Assembly: GCA_015660615.1 (NCBI GenBank)
Contig: DQKQ01000082.1
Coordinates: 1 to 6,346 of the forward strand
Length of the DNA: 6,346 bases
DNA from: Flavobacteriales bacterium
GTDB taxonomy: Bacteria > Bacteroidota > Bacteroidia > Flavobacteriales_D > Sanyastnellaceae
Direction of reading: 5' to 3'
Positions within the stretch are counted from its first letter, which is position 1; each line of letters begins with the position of its first letter. Shown piece after piece: positions 1 to 5,622 of this stretch. The position numbers were made by a program, and so were the translations under genes. The notes under the pieces were generated by a model. The model was not told the origin of the DNA. It worked only from the letters and a program-made list of their open reading frames with translations, and ran no database searches.

Positions 1-755
1 ATCATAATTATAAGGCTAACCGAGTTCCCAAAGCAAGAATTGAAGACTACGATGCTGAGGACTATACTAATAGAGATATCAGAGAAGATTATAACTCCCT
101 TAATTTAGACGCCATGAAGTTGCGTAAAAACTTTATTGGCCATTATACCCAAGAATTAGAGGCAGACGATTTATTGGCCGACTTTGTGGCTGACAATTTG
201 ACAGCAGATATAATTATATTTACTCAAGATTCAGACATTCATCAATTATTAGCCATACACCCCGGAATTAAGTTTCATAACTTTACTGAATCAGTAGAAC
301 CAGTGAATAATTTTACCTTTAAGTTGTATTCTGATTGGAAAGCCATGGCAGGAGATGCTTCTGATAACATCCCCGGCATTCCAAACCTTGGTCCCAAAAA
401 GGCCACCGAATTAATTATCCAGTTCGGTAAATTGGAAAATATTCCTGTAGAGGTATTCAACAATTATAGTATGGCCATCGGTTTCCAAAAGGAAGCCGCC
501 AATAAATTAAAAAAATATATTGAAGATAATGACAGGTCTGAAGGCTGGGCTAAGCGTAAGTATGGAGTTGTTTGGTCTCAAATTGAAAATGAAGATACAT
601 TTATTTTGAATGAAACCCAATATCACAAAATTATCTCTGCTGATGTGGTAGAGGACTTTTGGTTTATTCAAGAATCTTATTTTGATACTATCAAGGATTA
701 TAGGGAGATTATCGCTTTACCCTCTCGACTATATGTGCGAAAAAGCAAAGAGTGA
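1..755 (+). CDS. 5'-3' exonuclease / flap endonuclease, Pol I-type (5' partial)
   Basis: The frame is open from the window edge (first whole codon at 3), so the N-terminus lies outside; about 250 residues are visible. The family cleaves 5' flaps and RNA primers during replication with two metal ions. Numbering visible residues from codon 3: YKANR at 3-7 matches the helical-arch motif of Pol I/T5 exonucleases. E53, D55 and D56 (ELEADDLL) and D76/D78 (TQDSD) are metal ligands. GDASDNIPG (D118, D121) followed by PNLGPKKATELI is the H3TH DNA-binding segment. The remainder is family-like in length but divergent, and no polymerase domain follows, so this is a stand-alone enzyme like T5 D15 or T4 RNase H. 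The missing part should carry the first active-site aspartates. The ATG at 114 is internal, because the arch motif lies upstream of it. It is the first visible gene of a plus-strand cluster. The family assignment is strong; the exact role in this element is inferred. Confidence 0.9.
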   Translation, partial: HNYKANRVPKARIEDYDAEDYTNRDIREDYNSLNLDAMKLRKNFIGHYTQELEADDLLADFVADNLTADIIIFTQDSDIHQLLAIHPGIKFHNFTESVEPVNNFTFKLYSDWKAMAGDASDNIPGIPNLGPKKATELIIQFGKLENIPVEVFNNYSMAIGFQKEAANKLKKYIEDNDRSEGWAKRKYGVVWSQIENEDTFILNETQYHKIISADVVEDFWFIQESYFDTIKDYREIIALPSRLYVRKSKE

Positions 756-766
756 TAAAGGTAGCC

Positions 767-775
767 AAAGGAGGG
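767..775 (+). promoter_or_regulatory. Strong Shine-Dalgarno site fixing the start at 782
   Basis: AAAGGAGGG lies six bases before the ATG at 782. It favours that start over a GTG at 752, which overlaps the exonuclease stop and has no comparable site. Confidence 0.75.
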
Positions 776-781
776 ATATGT

Positions 782-1057
782 ATGAATGAGATTAATCTTG
801 ATTTGAGAATGTTGTGTAATTTACTGGATTATTTTGAATCCCGTGGTGAAAAACAATGTGAACACTTGATTAAAACACTTTTAATAAATGGTAGCGTATG
901 GAGAGATCCTCCTATTATAAATATTACTAATGAGGGGAATGAGGCTGACTTTGATGATGAATTAGCAACATGGTTGGATTTAGTAGCACAGGATAAAATT
1001 ACCGAGGCACGGAAGTTAGCCAAAATTGAATCAGTAGAATATCATTCAGAGGAATGA
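782..1057 (+). CDS. Hypothetical acidic small protein, 91 aa
   Basis: I do not recognise this protein. The ATG at 782 was chosen because a strong AAAGGAGGG sits just upstream. The N-terminal half (NLDLRMLCNLLDYFESRG, then EHLIKTLLINGS) looks helical. The C-terminal half is acidic (NEADFDDELATWLDLV) and ends in EYHSEE. There is no signal peptide, membrane segment or cysteine cluster, and the two cysteines are isolated. It follows the exonuclease by 26 bases and precedes three micro-genes on the same strand, so co-transcription with the exonuclease is likely. Small acidic proteins of this kind are common in viral early regions, but no function can be given. Confidence 0.75.
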   Translation: MNEINLDLRMLCNLLDYFESRGEKQCEHLIKTLLINGSVWRDPPIINITNEGNEADFDDELATWLDLVAQDKITEARKLAKIESVEYHSEE

Positions 1058-1061
1058 TAGT

Positions 1062-1136
1062 ATGTTTTGGGAAATAATAGTTTTTTTAATTGTTTTTGGT
1101 ATTACATTTGGGCATGATATGGGGGATGAATACTAA
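1062..1136 (+). CDS. Micro-ORF: 24-aa hydrophobic peptide
   Basis: This 24-codon frame starts MFWEIIVFLIVFGITFG and ends HDMGDEY. It would form one short membrane-spanning helix with an acidic tail. AGAGGA at 1048-1053 is suitably placed as a ribosome binding site. Its stop codon TAA shares one base with the ATG of the next gene (TAATG), which suggests translational coupling. Coding is supported by placement, ribosome site and overlap rather than by any recognised family, so it could still be a leader or spurious. Confidence 0.45.
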   Translation: MFWEIIVFLIVFGITFGHDMGDEY

Positions 1137-1258
1137 TGATACCTATCTGTCCATGTTGTTCTACATTTAGCCCACGGAAACTATCCAAGCAAGGGGATAC
1201 TTGGGAATGTGGGTGCGGTTACGCTATCAAAGTTGATATAGGTGATAGCAAAAAGTAA
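1136..1258 (+). CDS. Micro-ORF: 40-aa zinc-ribbon-like protein
   Basis: The protein opens MIPICPCCSTFSPRKLSKQG and contains DTWECGCGYAIKVDIG. Cysteines at 5 and 8 (CPCC, with C7 between) and at 25 and 27 (CGCG) make two knuckle-like ends about 17 residues apart, as in a minimal zinc ribbon. The second knuckle is CxC rather than the usual CxxC. The start overlaps the stop of the preceding micro-ORF, and GGGGG at 1121-1125 can serve as ribosome binding site. Such ribbons bind nucleic acid or protein partners in many viral and archaeal proteins, but the partner here is unknown. It is too short and differently spaced to be called Spt4. Confidence 0.65.
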   Translation: MIPICPCCSTFSPRKLSKQGDTWECGCGYAIKVDIGDSKK

Positions 1259-1262
1259 TAGT

Positions 1263-1388
1263 ATGGCTGAACGAGGCGTTTTGGAACGTTGGCTGGATAA
1301 ACACAACCACAAAATGGAACTATTAAGAACACTTACTTCTGCAATAGCCGCTGTTGCTTCTATGGTTGTCTTGTTAATAGTCTGGTAA
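1263..1388 (+). CDS. Micro-ORF: 41-aa single-pass membrane protein
   Basis: The N-terminal 22 residues are charged and polar (MAERGVLERWLDKHNHKMEL). Residues 23-41 (RTLTSAIAAVASMVVLLIVW) are a clear hydrophobic helix that ends at the stop codon. This predicts a C-terminally anchored membrane protein with its charged head in the cytoplasm. It follows the zinc-ribbon gene by four bases. A GGTGAT at 1241-1246 is present but rather far upstream. The gene ends eight bases before the convergent Spt5 stop, so this is the last gene of the first plus-strand cluster. Function unknown. Confidence 0.6.
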   Translation: MAERGVLERWLDKHNHKMELLRTLTSAIAAVASMVVLLIVW

Positions 1389-1396
1389 ATATGGTA

Positions 1397-1855
1397 TTAA
1401 ATTACATCTTTTCCATCTAATTCCATTATCATAGGAATATCGCCCAGTAATTCAATTTTTACTCTTTCCTCTGTTTTTGATAACACAATTCCTTGTTCAC
1501 CCTTAAATGCACCTTTTTGTATTGTGGCAATTGTTCCTATCTCCAACCCATCTGTTGGTATTTTTGGTTTTGTGTAGTTATTATATTCTTCATTACTAAC
1601 TTCCCCAATAACCCTTTTTACATTTTTCATTGGTAATATATTTGTGCGAACTATAGTTTTCCCGACCAATTGTTCAATAACTATTTGTGATTCTGCCTCA
1701 ACAAAAATATATCCCTTCATGTGTTCAACATAAGTCATATCGCCAATTTGATCCCGTATCTTTTTCATTGAACCAAAATCGGTTAGTCTTGATAACATCT
1801 CATCAACAACCTTCTGTTCCTTTCCATTTACTGTTTTCACTATGTATTGTTTCAT
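1397..1855 (-). CDS. spt5: Transcription elongation factor Spt5 (archaeal NusG homologue), 152 aa
   Basis: The family binds the RNA polymerase clamp, closes the DNA channel and promotes processive elongation, usually with Spt4. An N-terminal NGN domain covers about residues 1-90 (MKQYIVKTVNGKEQKVV, HMKGYIFVEAES, then a segment ending NVKRVIG). A KOW domain follows, with IGTIATIQKGAFKGEQGIV, then VKIELLGDIPM and LDGKDVI, matching the archaeal pattern closely. The length is typical. The ATG at 1855 is preferred over those at 1876 and 1873. It starts the conserved NGN strand, and a TATA-like box lies about 27 bases upstream, as for a leaderless mRNA; the upstream ATGs fall in or next to that box. 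It is the only minus-strand gene, converging on the micro-ORF cluster and diverging from the ERCC4 gene. A virus-borne copy could redirect or support host polymerase. A host chromosomal copy cannot be excluded. Confidence 0.88.
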   Translation of the reverse strand: MKQYIVKTVNGKEQKVVDEMLSRLTDFGSMKKIRDQIGDMTYVEHMKGYIFVEAESQIVIEQLVGKTIVRTNILPMKNVKRVIGEVSNEEYNNYTKPKIPTDGLEIGTIATIQKGAFKGEQGIVLSKTEERVKIELLGDIPMIMELDGKDVI

Positions 1856-1875
1856 CTTGCTTTCACTCTCCATCA

Positions 1876-1886
1876 TTTATTTTTAA
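1876..1886 (-). promoter_or_regulatory. TATA-like box for Spt5
   Basis: Read on the minus strand, TTAAAAATAAA is preceded by GGGG. Its core is centred about 27 bases before the ATG at 1855, the spacing expected between an archaeal TATA box and a leaderless start. Confidence 0.5.
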
Positions 1887-1896
1887 CCCCAAAGAA

Positions 1897-1908
1897 GCCG
1901 AAACCGGC
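1897..1908. repeat. Small GC-rich inverted repeat in the divergent region
   Basis: GCCG, loop AAAC, CGGC can form a four-base-pair hairpin in an otherwise AT-rich gap. It lies upstream of the Spt5 TATA-like box. If transcription instead started from the TATAAGGG box at 1930-1923 (minus strand), this element would fall near the transcript 5' end. It is short enough to be chance. Confidence 0.3.
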
Positions 1909-1914
1909 GAGGTT

Positions 1915-1948
1915 GTTAATAACCCTTATAGCGACTACCCTTATTAAC
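1915..1948. repeat. Nested inverted and direct repeats in the divergent promoter region
   Basis: GTTAATAA at 1915-1922 is inverted as TTATTAAC at 1941-1948. ACCCTTAT occurs directly repeated at 1922-1929 and 1937-1944, 15 bases apart. On the minus strand these read ATAAGGGT, and one copy reads TATAAGGG, itself a possible second TATA box for Spt5. The same ATAAGGGT forms the end of the TATA box before the DGQHR gene. A regulator-binding site is plausible but unproven. Confidence 0.45.
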
Positions 1949-1965
1949 CTACCCCAACCTAACTG

Positions 1966-1972
1966 TTAAATA
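1966..1972 (+). promoter_or_regulatory. TATA-like box for the ERCC4 nuclease operon
   Basis: TTAAATA is centred about 26-27 bases before the ATG at 1995. No ribosome site stands at normal distance from that ATG; the nearest AGGTGG at 1972-1977 is 17 bases away. This fits leaderless transcription. Confidence 0.55.
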
Positions 1973-1994
1973 GGTGGTTACACTACTATTTATT

Positions 1995-2795
1995 ATGCCG
2001 GTGGTAACAACAGAAGTGGATAAGAAAACTATTTCTATCAGTGTTGATTCCAAAGAAAAGCCAAAAACCAAGCAACTTTGTGAGATGTTGCTTAATGCTG
2101 AAATCGAGAATCTCGATACAGGTGATATCAAAGTTTGGGATTATGACAATCCCGAAGATTGTGCGCTTTTTGAACGGAAAACATGGGCTGATGCTTATGG
2201 CTCATGGCAGTCCCGCCGAATGCAAGAACAAGTCAGTAGATTAGTAACTGCTGCCCCTCGAACATATCTCATTATTGAAGGAACAAATAAAGATATATTT
2301 ACTGCTAACCAGAATCAAGTTAGGTCATTACAACAGTTTTTGAACCGTATGAGTTCTGAAGTGCTTCCAGTAGTTTACACTGATTCTTTGGATGAGACAA
2401 TCCGATTCATCCGAAGTCATGCCCTCCGAATGTCAGAAGGTGAAGTCCACCAATTGATCCGTCCAGTGACTGTAGTAACTTCTACATCTAATAAACACCA
2501 TGCCTTATTGGAACAGATTCCACGAGTAGGGAAAACATTAGCCAAAAAGATTTATGCACACTATGGTTCAGTAGTGGATTTCATGGTTTACTTTCCTACT
2601 ACTTCTGAAGAAGTCGGAGTCAAACCTAAGTCAGTTACCTATCAGAAAATATGTGGATTTTTAAAGGAAGTTTGGAACGTTGAAATTGACCGTGAAATCA
2701 TTTGGCAAGCCGAAGCAACAACCCCCGGCGAAATCGAGCCCGATGTTCAGGGTCTTGAAGACATCAATTCCAAGAGGCAAACAAAATTATTTTAG
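1995..2795 (+). CDS. ERCC4/XPF-type structure-specific nuclease with HhH segment, 266 aa
   Basis: The family cuts branched DNA (3' flaps, forks) with metal-dependent chemistry. Signature residues occur in order: D18 and E21 (VDSKEK), G43-D44 (LDTGDIKVW), E60-R61-K62 (ALFERKTWAD) and the following YGSWQSRRMQEQ stretch. Residues 171-200 (LLEQIPRVGKTLAKKIYAHYG) form a helix-hairpin-helix DNA-binding segment. There is no helicase domain, so it resembles the short crenarchaeal XPF/Mus81 and phage ERCC4 proteins rather than Hef. The last residues QTKLF resemble a truncated PCNA-interacting motif. The ATG at 1995 is preferred over a GTG at 1974 because a TATA-like box lies 27 bases upstream and the extra seven residues are not family-like. 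It heads a three-gene operon, and its stop overlaps the GTGAT before zfA. It likely resolves replication or recombination intermediates of the element. Confidence 0.88.
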   Translation: MPVVTTEVDKKTISISVDSKEKPKTKQLCEMLLNAEIENLDTGDIKVWDYDNPEDCALFERKTWADAYGSWQSRRMQEQVSRLVTAAPRTYLIIEGTNKDIFTANQNQVRSLQQFLNRMSSEVLPVVYTDSLDETIRFIRSHALRMSEGEVHQLIRPVTVVTSTSNKHHALLEQIPRVGKTLAKKIYAHYGSVVDFMVYFPTTSEEVGVKPKSVTYQKICGFLKEVWNVEIDREIIWQAEATTPGEIEPDVQGLEDINSKRQTKLF

Positions 2796-2803
2796 TGATT
2801 GAT

Positions 2804-3319
2804 ATGTGCATAGTATGTGGCCGAGATTTAATTGAATCCTGTTTCGTTTTTTGGGACTCTGATTATTGTAGTTATTATTGTCAGCGTTTTTATGAATTAA
2901 AACTAACTAAATATAAACCAAGTAAAAATACACATACCAAACATTTTGAATATTATCCACCCATAGTAATCTCTTGCGAAAATTGTGGAGAAGATACTAT
3001 ACTGCGTTGGAGGCTACAAGATAGCAGTAAAGCATTTTGTAGCCATAAATGTAATAGTGCAAAAGTCAAGAGTCGTAGCCCTAAACAGTATTTCCCACTT
3101 AAACTTTTAAAACACACTAAGGAACCTTTGTTAGCATCAGAGATCGCTAAACAATGTGATAGTCAAAGAGCACATCGATTTACTTCACATGCTATTTGTA
3201 ATATTCTTCGCATACATTCTAAGAAAGGGATAATCGAAAGAACTGGTGATTCTGGATATCATAAATATGCTATGGCAGAACAGTATAAATCACATCCAGT
3301 CAAATCATTACTTAGGTGA
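2804..3319 (+). CDS. Double zinc-finger, winged-helix-like protein (zfA), 171 aa
   Basis: Two treble-clef-like fingers are visible: C2, C5, C22, C26 (CxxC-x16-CxxxC) and C58, C61, C79, C83 (CxxC-x17-CxxxC, with the FCSHKC second knuckle). The C-terminal part, about 100-165, contains LLASEIAKQ, then SHAICNILRIHSKKGIIERTG and YHKYAM, the shape of a winged helix with a wing hairpin. A DNA-binding regulator is the natural inference, but I recognise no named family. The start could be the GTG at 2795. The ATG at 2804 is preferred because GTGAT at 2795-2799 then works as ribosome binding site and the first finger begins at once. It follows the ERCC4 gene directly. It shares its architecture and finger spacing with the partial gene beginning at 5815, indicating duplication. 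Confidence 0.8.
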   Translation: MCIVCGRDLIESCFVFWDSDYCSYYCQRFYELKLTKYKPSKNTHTKHFEYYPPIVISCENCGEDTILRWRLQDSSKAFCSHKCNSAKVKSRSPKQYFPLKLLKHTKEPLLASEIAKQCDSQRAHRFTSHAICNILRIHSKKGIIERTGDSGYHKYAMAEQYKSHPVKSLLR

Positions 3320-3320
3320 T
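3314..3320 (+). promoter_or_regulatory. Shine-Dalgarno site overlapping a stop codon
   Basis: AGGTGAT matches the 16S 3' end, contains the TGA stop of zfA, and lies three bases before the ATG at 3324. This fixes that start and suggests coupled translation. Confidence 0.65.
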
Positions 3321-3323
3321 ATC

Positions 3324-3551
3324 ATGGATGAAGAATTAGCCAAAATATTGTGGGAAGAGATTAAATCTGCTGGAGATAAACTTAAAGATAAATTACCCGA
3401 TTCTCCTCGACACCCACAAGGACGCAACCCTTATGCCCATATTGCTATTTGTATCAAATCCCGCTTTGGAGTATCATATAAAGATATTCCCGATGACCAA
3501 TATGATGAAGTTATCACTTTTATTGAACATCTGGTAAACAACCCACAATAA
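3324..3551 (+). CDS. ORF6C-like small protein, 75 aa
   Basis: After a helical charged N-terminus (MDEELAKILWEEIKSAG) the protein contains AHIAICIKSRFGVSYKDIP followed by DDQYDEVITFIEHL. This resembles the ORF6C domain found at the C-terminus of phage antirepressor and Bro/KilA-type proteins, whose hallmark is a helix, RFGV, YKDIP, then a helix. Here it stands alone without the usual N-terminal DNA-binding domain. The ATG at 3324 was chosen for its AGGTGAT ribosome site; an upstream in-frame ATG at 3246 would bury it in zfA. It is the last gene of the ERCC4 operon, 36 bases before the DGQHR gene. A regulatory role is inferred from the family; the match is by eye and moderate. Confidence 0.7.
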   Translation: MDEELAKILWEEIKSAGDKLKDKLPDSPRHPQGRNPYAHIAICIKSRFGVSYKDIPDDQYDEVITFIEHLVNNPQ

Positions 3552-3555
3552 TAAT

Positions 3556-3564
3556 GTTTATAAG
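3556..3564 (+). promoter_or_regulatory. TATA-like box for the DGQHR-methyltransferase operon
   Basis: GTTTATAAG is centred about 27 bases before the ATG at 3588 and is the best TATA box in the window. No purine-rich ribosome site precedes that ATG, so the mRNA is probably leaderless. GGGTAAT follows the box directly. Confidence 0.7.
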
Positions 3565-3587
3565 GGTAATCACATAAATCTAATTGT

Positions 3588-4871
3588 ATGGCAAAGAATC
3601 CCCTCTACACCAAGGTCGCATCATCTGATAAGAAACAATTCACTGTGGCCCATTTCTACCAACTATGGAAAAATGATAAACTGGATATGGATACATACCA
3701 ACGAATCTTTAATGACCGCAGAGCCAAATGGAATACTCGCTTGATTGAATCTCAGGTTTGTGGCATTAGTTTGGGTGAAGTAATGATTCAAAAAATTAAT
3801 TCCGAAGATGGTTTAGATACTATGAACTTTGTGGTAGATGGTCAGCATCGACTTGTAACCTTGATGAGATATATGGACGGTCAAATAAAAATGAGTGCTC
3901 GTTGGCAAGAGCATACTAACAAAGAGCATCTTGGTAATAAGGTTTGGAGTGAATTACCCAGTAGTTTCCAACAAGCACTTTCAGGTTCTACACTATCTGT
4001 TTACGAGTTCGAAGATGATGAGGATTTTGATGCAGATCAAATCTTTTTGAAAATGAATCAAGGCGGAAACAAACTTTCTAAGATTGACCGTTTCCATGCT
4101 CAACACCACAAGGAACCCAATTATCAGTCTATTTACAAGTATGCTGATGCTCAATGGTTGAGTTATAATGATATGGGCGCACCTAAAAGACACCATGTTC
4201 GTGCTTTGCTACAACATTTGATGGATTATACCCTCTATTGTAGGGGTGAAGACTATAACAAGATGAATCTTGAAATGGATTTCTATATTAACGACATCGC
4301 TACATGGTCTGAAAACAAGATAAGGACAGAATTGAAAAAGGTAGACAAGTTCATTACCCTTTATAACACACTTTCTGCTGCTGGAAGTGCTGAGAGAATC
4401 ACTGATAAAAAATCAGCACGACAAAATATTTTCGTTAACATTGTGCTACGCTCTATGTTGGATAAATACAGCAATAGCGCACTTATTCAAGACATTCAAG
4501 CCGTCCGTAGTTTCTGGGATACATGGATGGTTGATAATCAAGTTAAGTTTATGGATGATGCAACAGACTCTCGTCGTAGTTATGTTATTCCTGCTACCTT
4601 TAATGTAGTTATTCAAGAGTTCCTTGCTGATTTGGATCAGTATCTTAACCTTCCTGCAATCAAGCCCGGAGTTAGTGCCACTCAACGAAAACAAATTATT
4701 GATGATGCCATAGGAGATGATGGTAAAGTAGAAGATGCTATCACAGGAGTAAGATTGGAACCCAGTATGGTAGACGTAGGACATAAAGTAGCCCGTGCTG
4801 ACGGTGGGGACACATCCCCCGAAAACTTAGAACTACAACATAAAACTATTAATCGTTCAAGAAGGGTTTGA
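3588..4871 (+). CDS. DGQHR/DUF262-like protein with C-terminal HNH-like motif, 427 aa
   Basis: The N-terminal part has the DUF262 (GmrS-like, ParB-related) layout. YQRIFNDRRAKWNTRLIES at about 37-55 corresponds to the family's YQR...W...LI.S segment. VVDGQHRLVTL carries the DGQHR signature at 84-88, and a segment IFLKMNQGGNKLSKID matches the family's F..N.GG..LS motif. A long helical middle follows. The C-terminus has H399 (VDVGHKVARADGG), N413 (PENLEL) and H418/N422 (QHKTINRSR), an HNH-nuclease-like pattern without zinc cysteines. Related proteins, including GmrSD type IV restriction and DndB-like proteins, act on modified DNA, with the DGQHR region thought to use nucleotide. Here it probably acts with the methyltransferase that begins one base after its stop. 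Whether it restricts foreign DNA, degrades host DNA or regulates modification cannot be told. The HNH assignment is less certain than the DGQHR assignment. Confidence 0.82.
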   Translation: MAKNPLYTKVASSDKKQFTVAHFYQLWKNDKLDMDTYQRIFNDRRAKWNTRLIESQVCGISLGEVMIQKINSEDGLDTMNFVVDGQHRLVTLMRYMDGQIKMSARWQEHTNKEHLGNKVWSELPSSFQQALSGSTLSVYEFEDDEDFDADQIFLKMNQGGNKLSKIDRFHAQHHKEPNYQSIYKYADAQWLSYNDMGAPKRHHVRALLQHLMDYTLYCRGEDYNKMNLEMDFYINDIATWSENKIRTELKKVDKFITLYNTLSAAGSAERITDKKSARQNIFVNIVLRSMLDKYSNSALIQDIQAVRSFWDTWMVDNQVKFMDDATDSRRSYVIPATFNVVIQEFLADLDQYLNLPAIKPGVSATQRKQIIDDAIGDDGKVEDAITGVRLEPSMVDVGHKVARADGGDTSPENLELQHKTINRSRRV

Positions 4872-4872
4872 A

Positions 4873-5622
4873 ATGAGTCACATCTTTATTCTTAATGATG
4901 TTGTGTCTGCTATCACTAACTTAGATTCCGATATTGAAATCCAGAGTGCATTCTTTGACCCACCTTACAACATTGGATTCCGTTATTCTGATAAAGTTAA
5001 TGACAATCTCCCTGAACACCAGTATCACCAACTGATTTCCGACACATTTGCTGCACTCAAACCCCGGCTTAGTGCTAATGGTTCTGCTTTCTTAGTTCAC
5101 TATCCAGAAGCCTGTGCTCGTTTACTTCCCATTATTGAAGCACAAGGATTTAGACTCCAGCAATGGATTTCATGGGTATACCCTTCTAACATCGGCCATA
5201 CCAAGAAGCGATTTACTACTGCTCACCGAGCCTTGCTTTGGTTAGTTCATGATGATTGTAAACAACCATTATTTTACCCAGAAAGAGACACCCAACCATA
5301 CCGAAATCCTAACGACCCCAGAGTTAAGACCCAAATTGCTAAGGGTAAGACTGGGACTCATGCCTACGATTGGTGGAATATAAATATGGTTAAAGCCGGA
5401 TCTCGAGAACATAATGGGTGGTATAATCAAATCCCATATGCACTCATTAAAAGAATGGTTTTGACTACTTCCGAAGTTGGTGATTATGTCTTAGATGGAT
5501 TCGCTGGAAGTTGCAGTATGTGGCCTGTGGCTAATGACTATGGCAGAAATGCCATACTTATCGACTTAGACCCCGAATCAGAGAAGAAGTTCCAAGAGTT
5601 TGAAGGCGAGGAAGAGGAATGA
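4873..5622 (+). CDS. Beta-class DNA methyltransferase (N6-adenine or N4-cytosine), 249 aa
   Basis: It transfers a methyl group from S-adenosylmethionine to an exocyclic amino group in DNA. Catalytic motif IV is DPPYNIGF at 29-36, near the N-terminus. The SAM-binding motif I, DGFAGSCS at 208-215 with LIDLD at 229-233, is near the C-terminus, giving the beta-class order. Between them lie HGWY-like segments and LIKRMVLTTSEVGD, equivalent to motif X. DPPY favours adenine-N6. Motif I departs from the usual GSGT, with C214 replacing the second glycine. The stretch from about 110 to 180 probably reads the target site. The ATG at 4873 is one base after the DGQHR stop with only a weak GAAGGG upstream, suggesting coupling. 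The Glu-rich tail EFEGEEEE is encoded by DNA that doubles as the next gene's ribosome site. The target sequence is unknown. Confidence 0.9.
   Translation: MSHIFILNDVVSAITNLDSDIEIQSAFFDPPYNIGFRYSDKVNDNLPEHQYHQLISDTFAALKPRLSANGSAFLVHYPEACARLLPIIEAQGFRLQQWISWVYPSNIGHTKKRFTTAHRALLWLVHDDCKQPLFYPERDTQPYRNPNDPRVKTQIAKGKTGTHAYDWWNINMVKAGSREHNGWYNQIPYALIKRMVLTTSEVGDYVLDGFAGSCSMWPVANDYGRNAILIDLDPESEKKFQEFEGEEEE
5608..5618 (+). promoter_or_regulatory. Ribosome binding site within the methyltransferase Glu-rich tail
   Basis: GAGGAAGAGGA encodes part of the glutamate run and offers a GAGGA copy at 5608-5612, six bases before the overlapping ATG at 5619. Confidence 0.55.

Noticed and set aside
1136..1258. 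The 40-aa zinc-ribbon protein as the Spt4 partner of the nearby Spt5
   Set aside because: It is shorter than archaeal Spt4, its second knuckle is CxC, and it lacks the conserved region after the second cysteine pair.
1389..1396. A terminator between the convergent micro-ORF cluster and Spt5
   Set aside because: The gap is eight bases and no hairpin or convincing T-run is visible on either strand.
1687..1947. Open plus-strand frame opposite Spt5
   Set aside because: It overlaps a confidently identified gene on the other strand and its protein shows no domain-like features.
2103..2117. Perfect 7-bp inverted repeat around one base (ATCGAGA-A-TCTCGAT)
   Set aside because: It lies inside conserved ERCC4 coding sequence and is explained by the codons for IENLD; no sign of a regulatory use.
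2121..2130. GGTGATATCA repeated at 3315-3324
   Set aside because: One copy encodes the conserved GDI of the nuclease and the other is a ribosome site before a start codon; the match looks coincidental.
4231..4248. CCCT...AGGG hairpin in the DGQHR gene
   Set aside because: Short stem inside coding sequence with no T-tract; not a terminator.
4446..4784. Minus-strand open frame of 112 codons
   Set aside because: It is antisense to the DGQHR-family gene and has no recognisable motif or ribosome site support.
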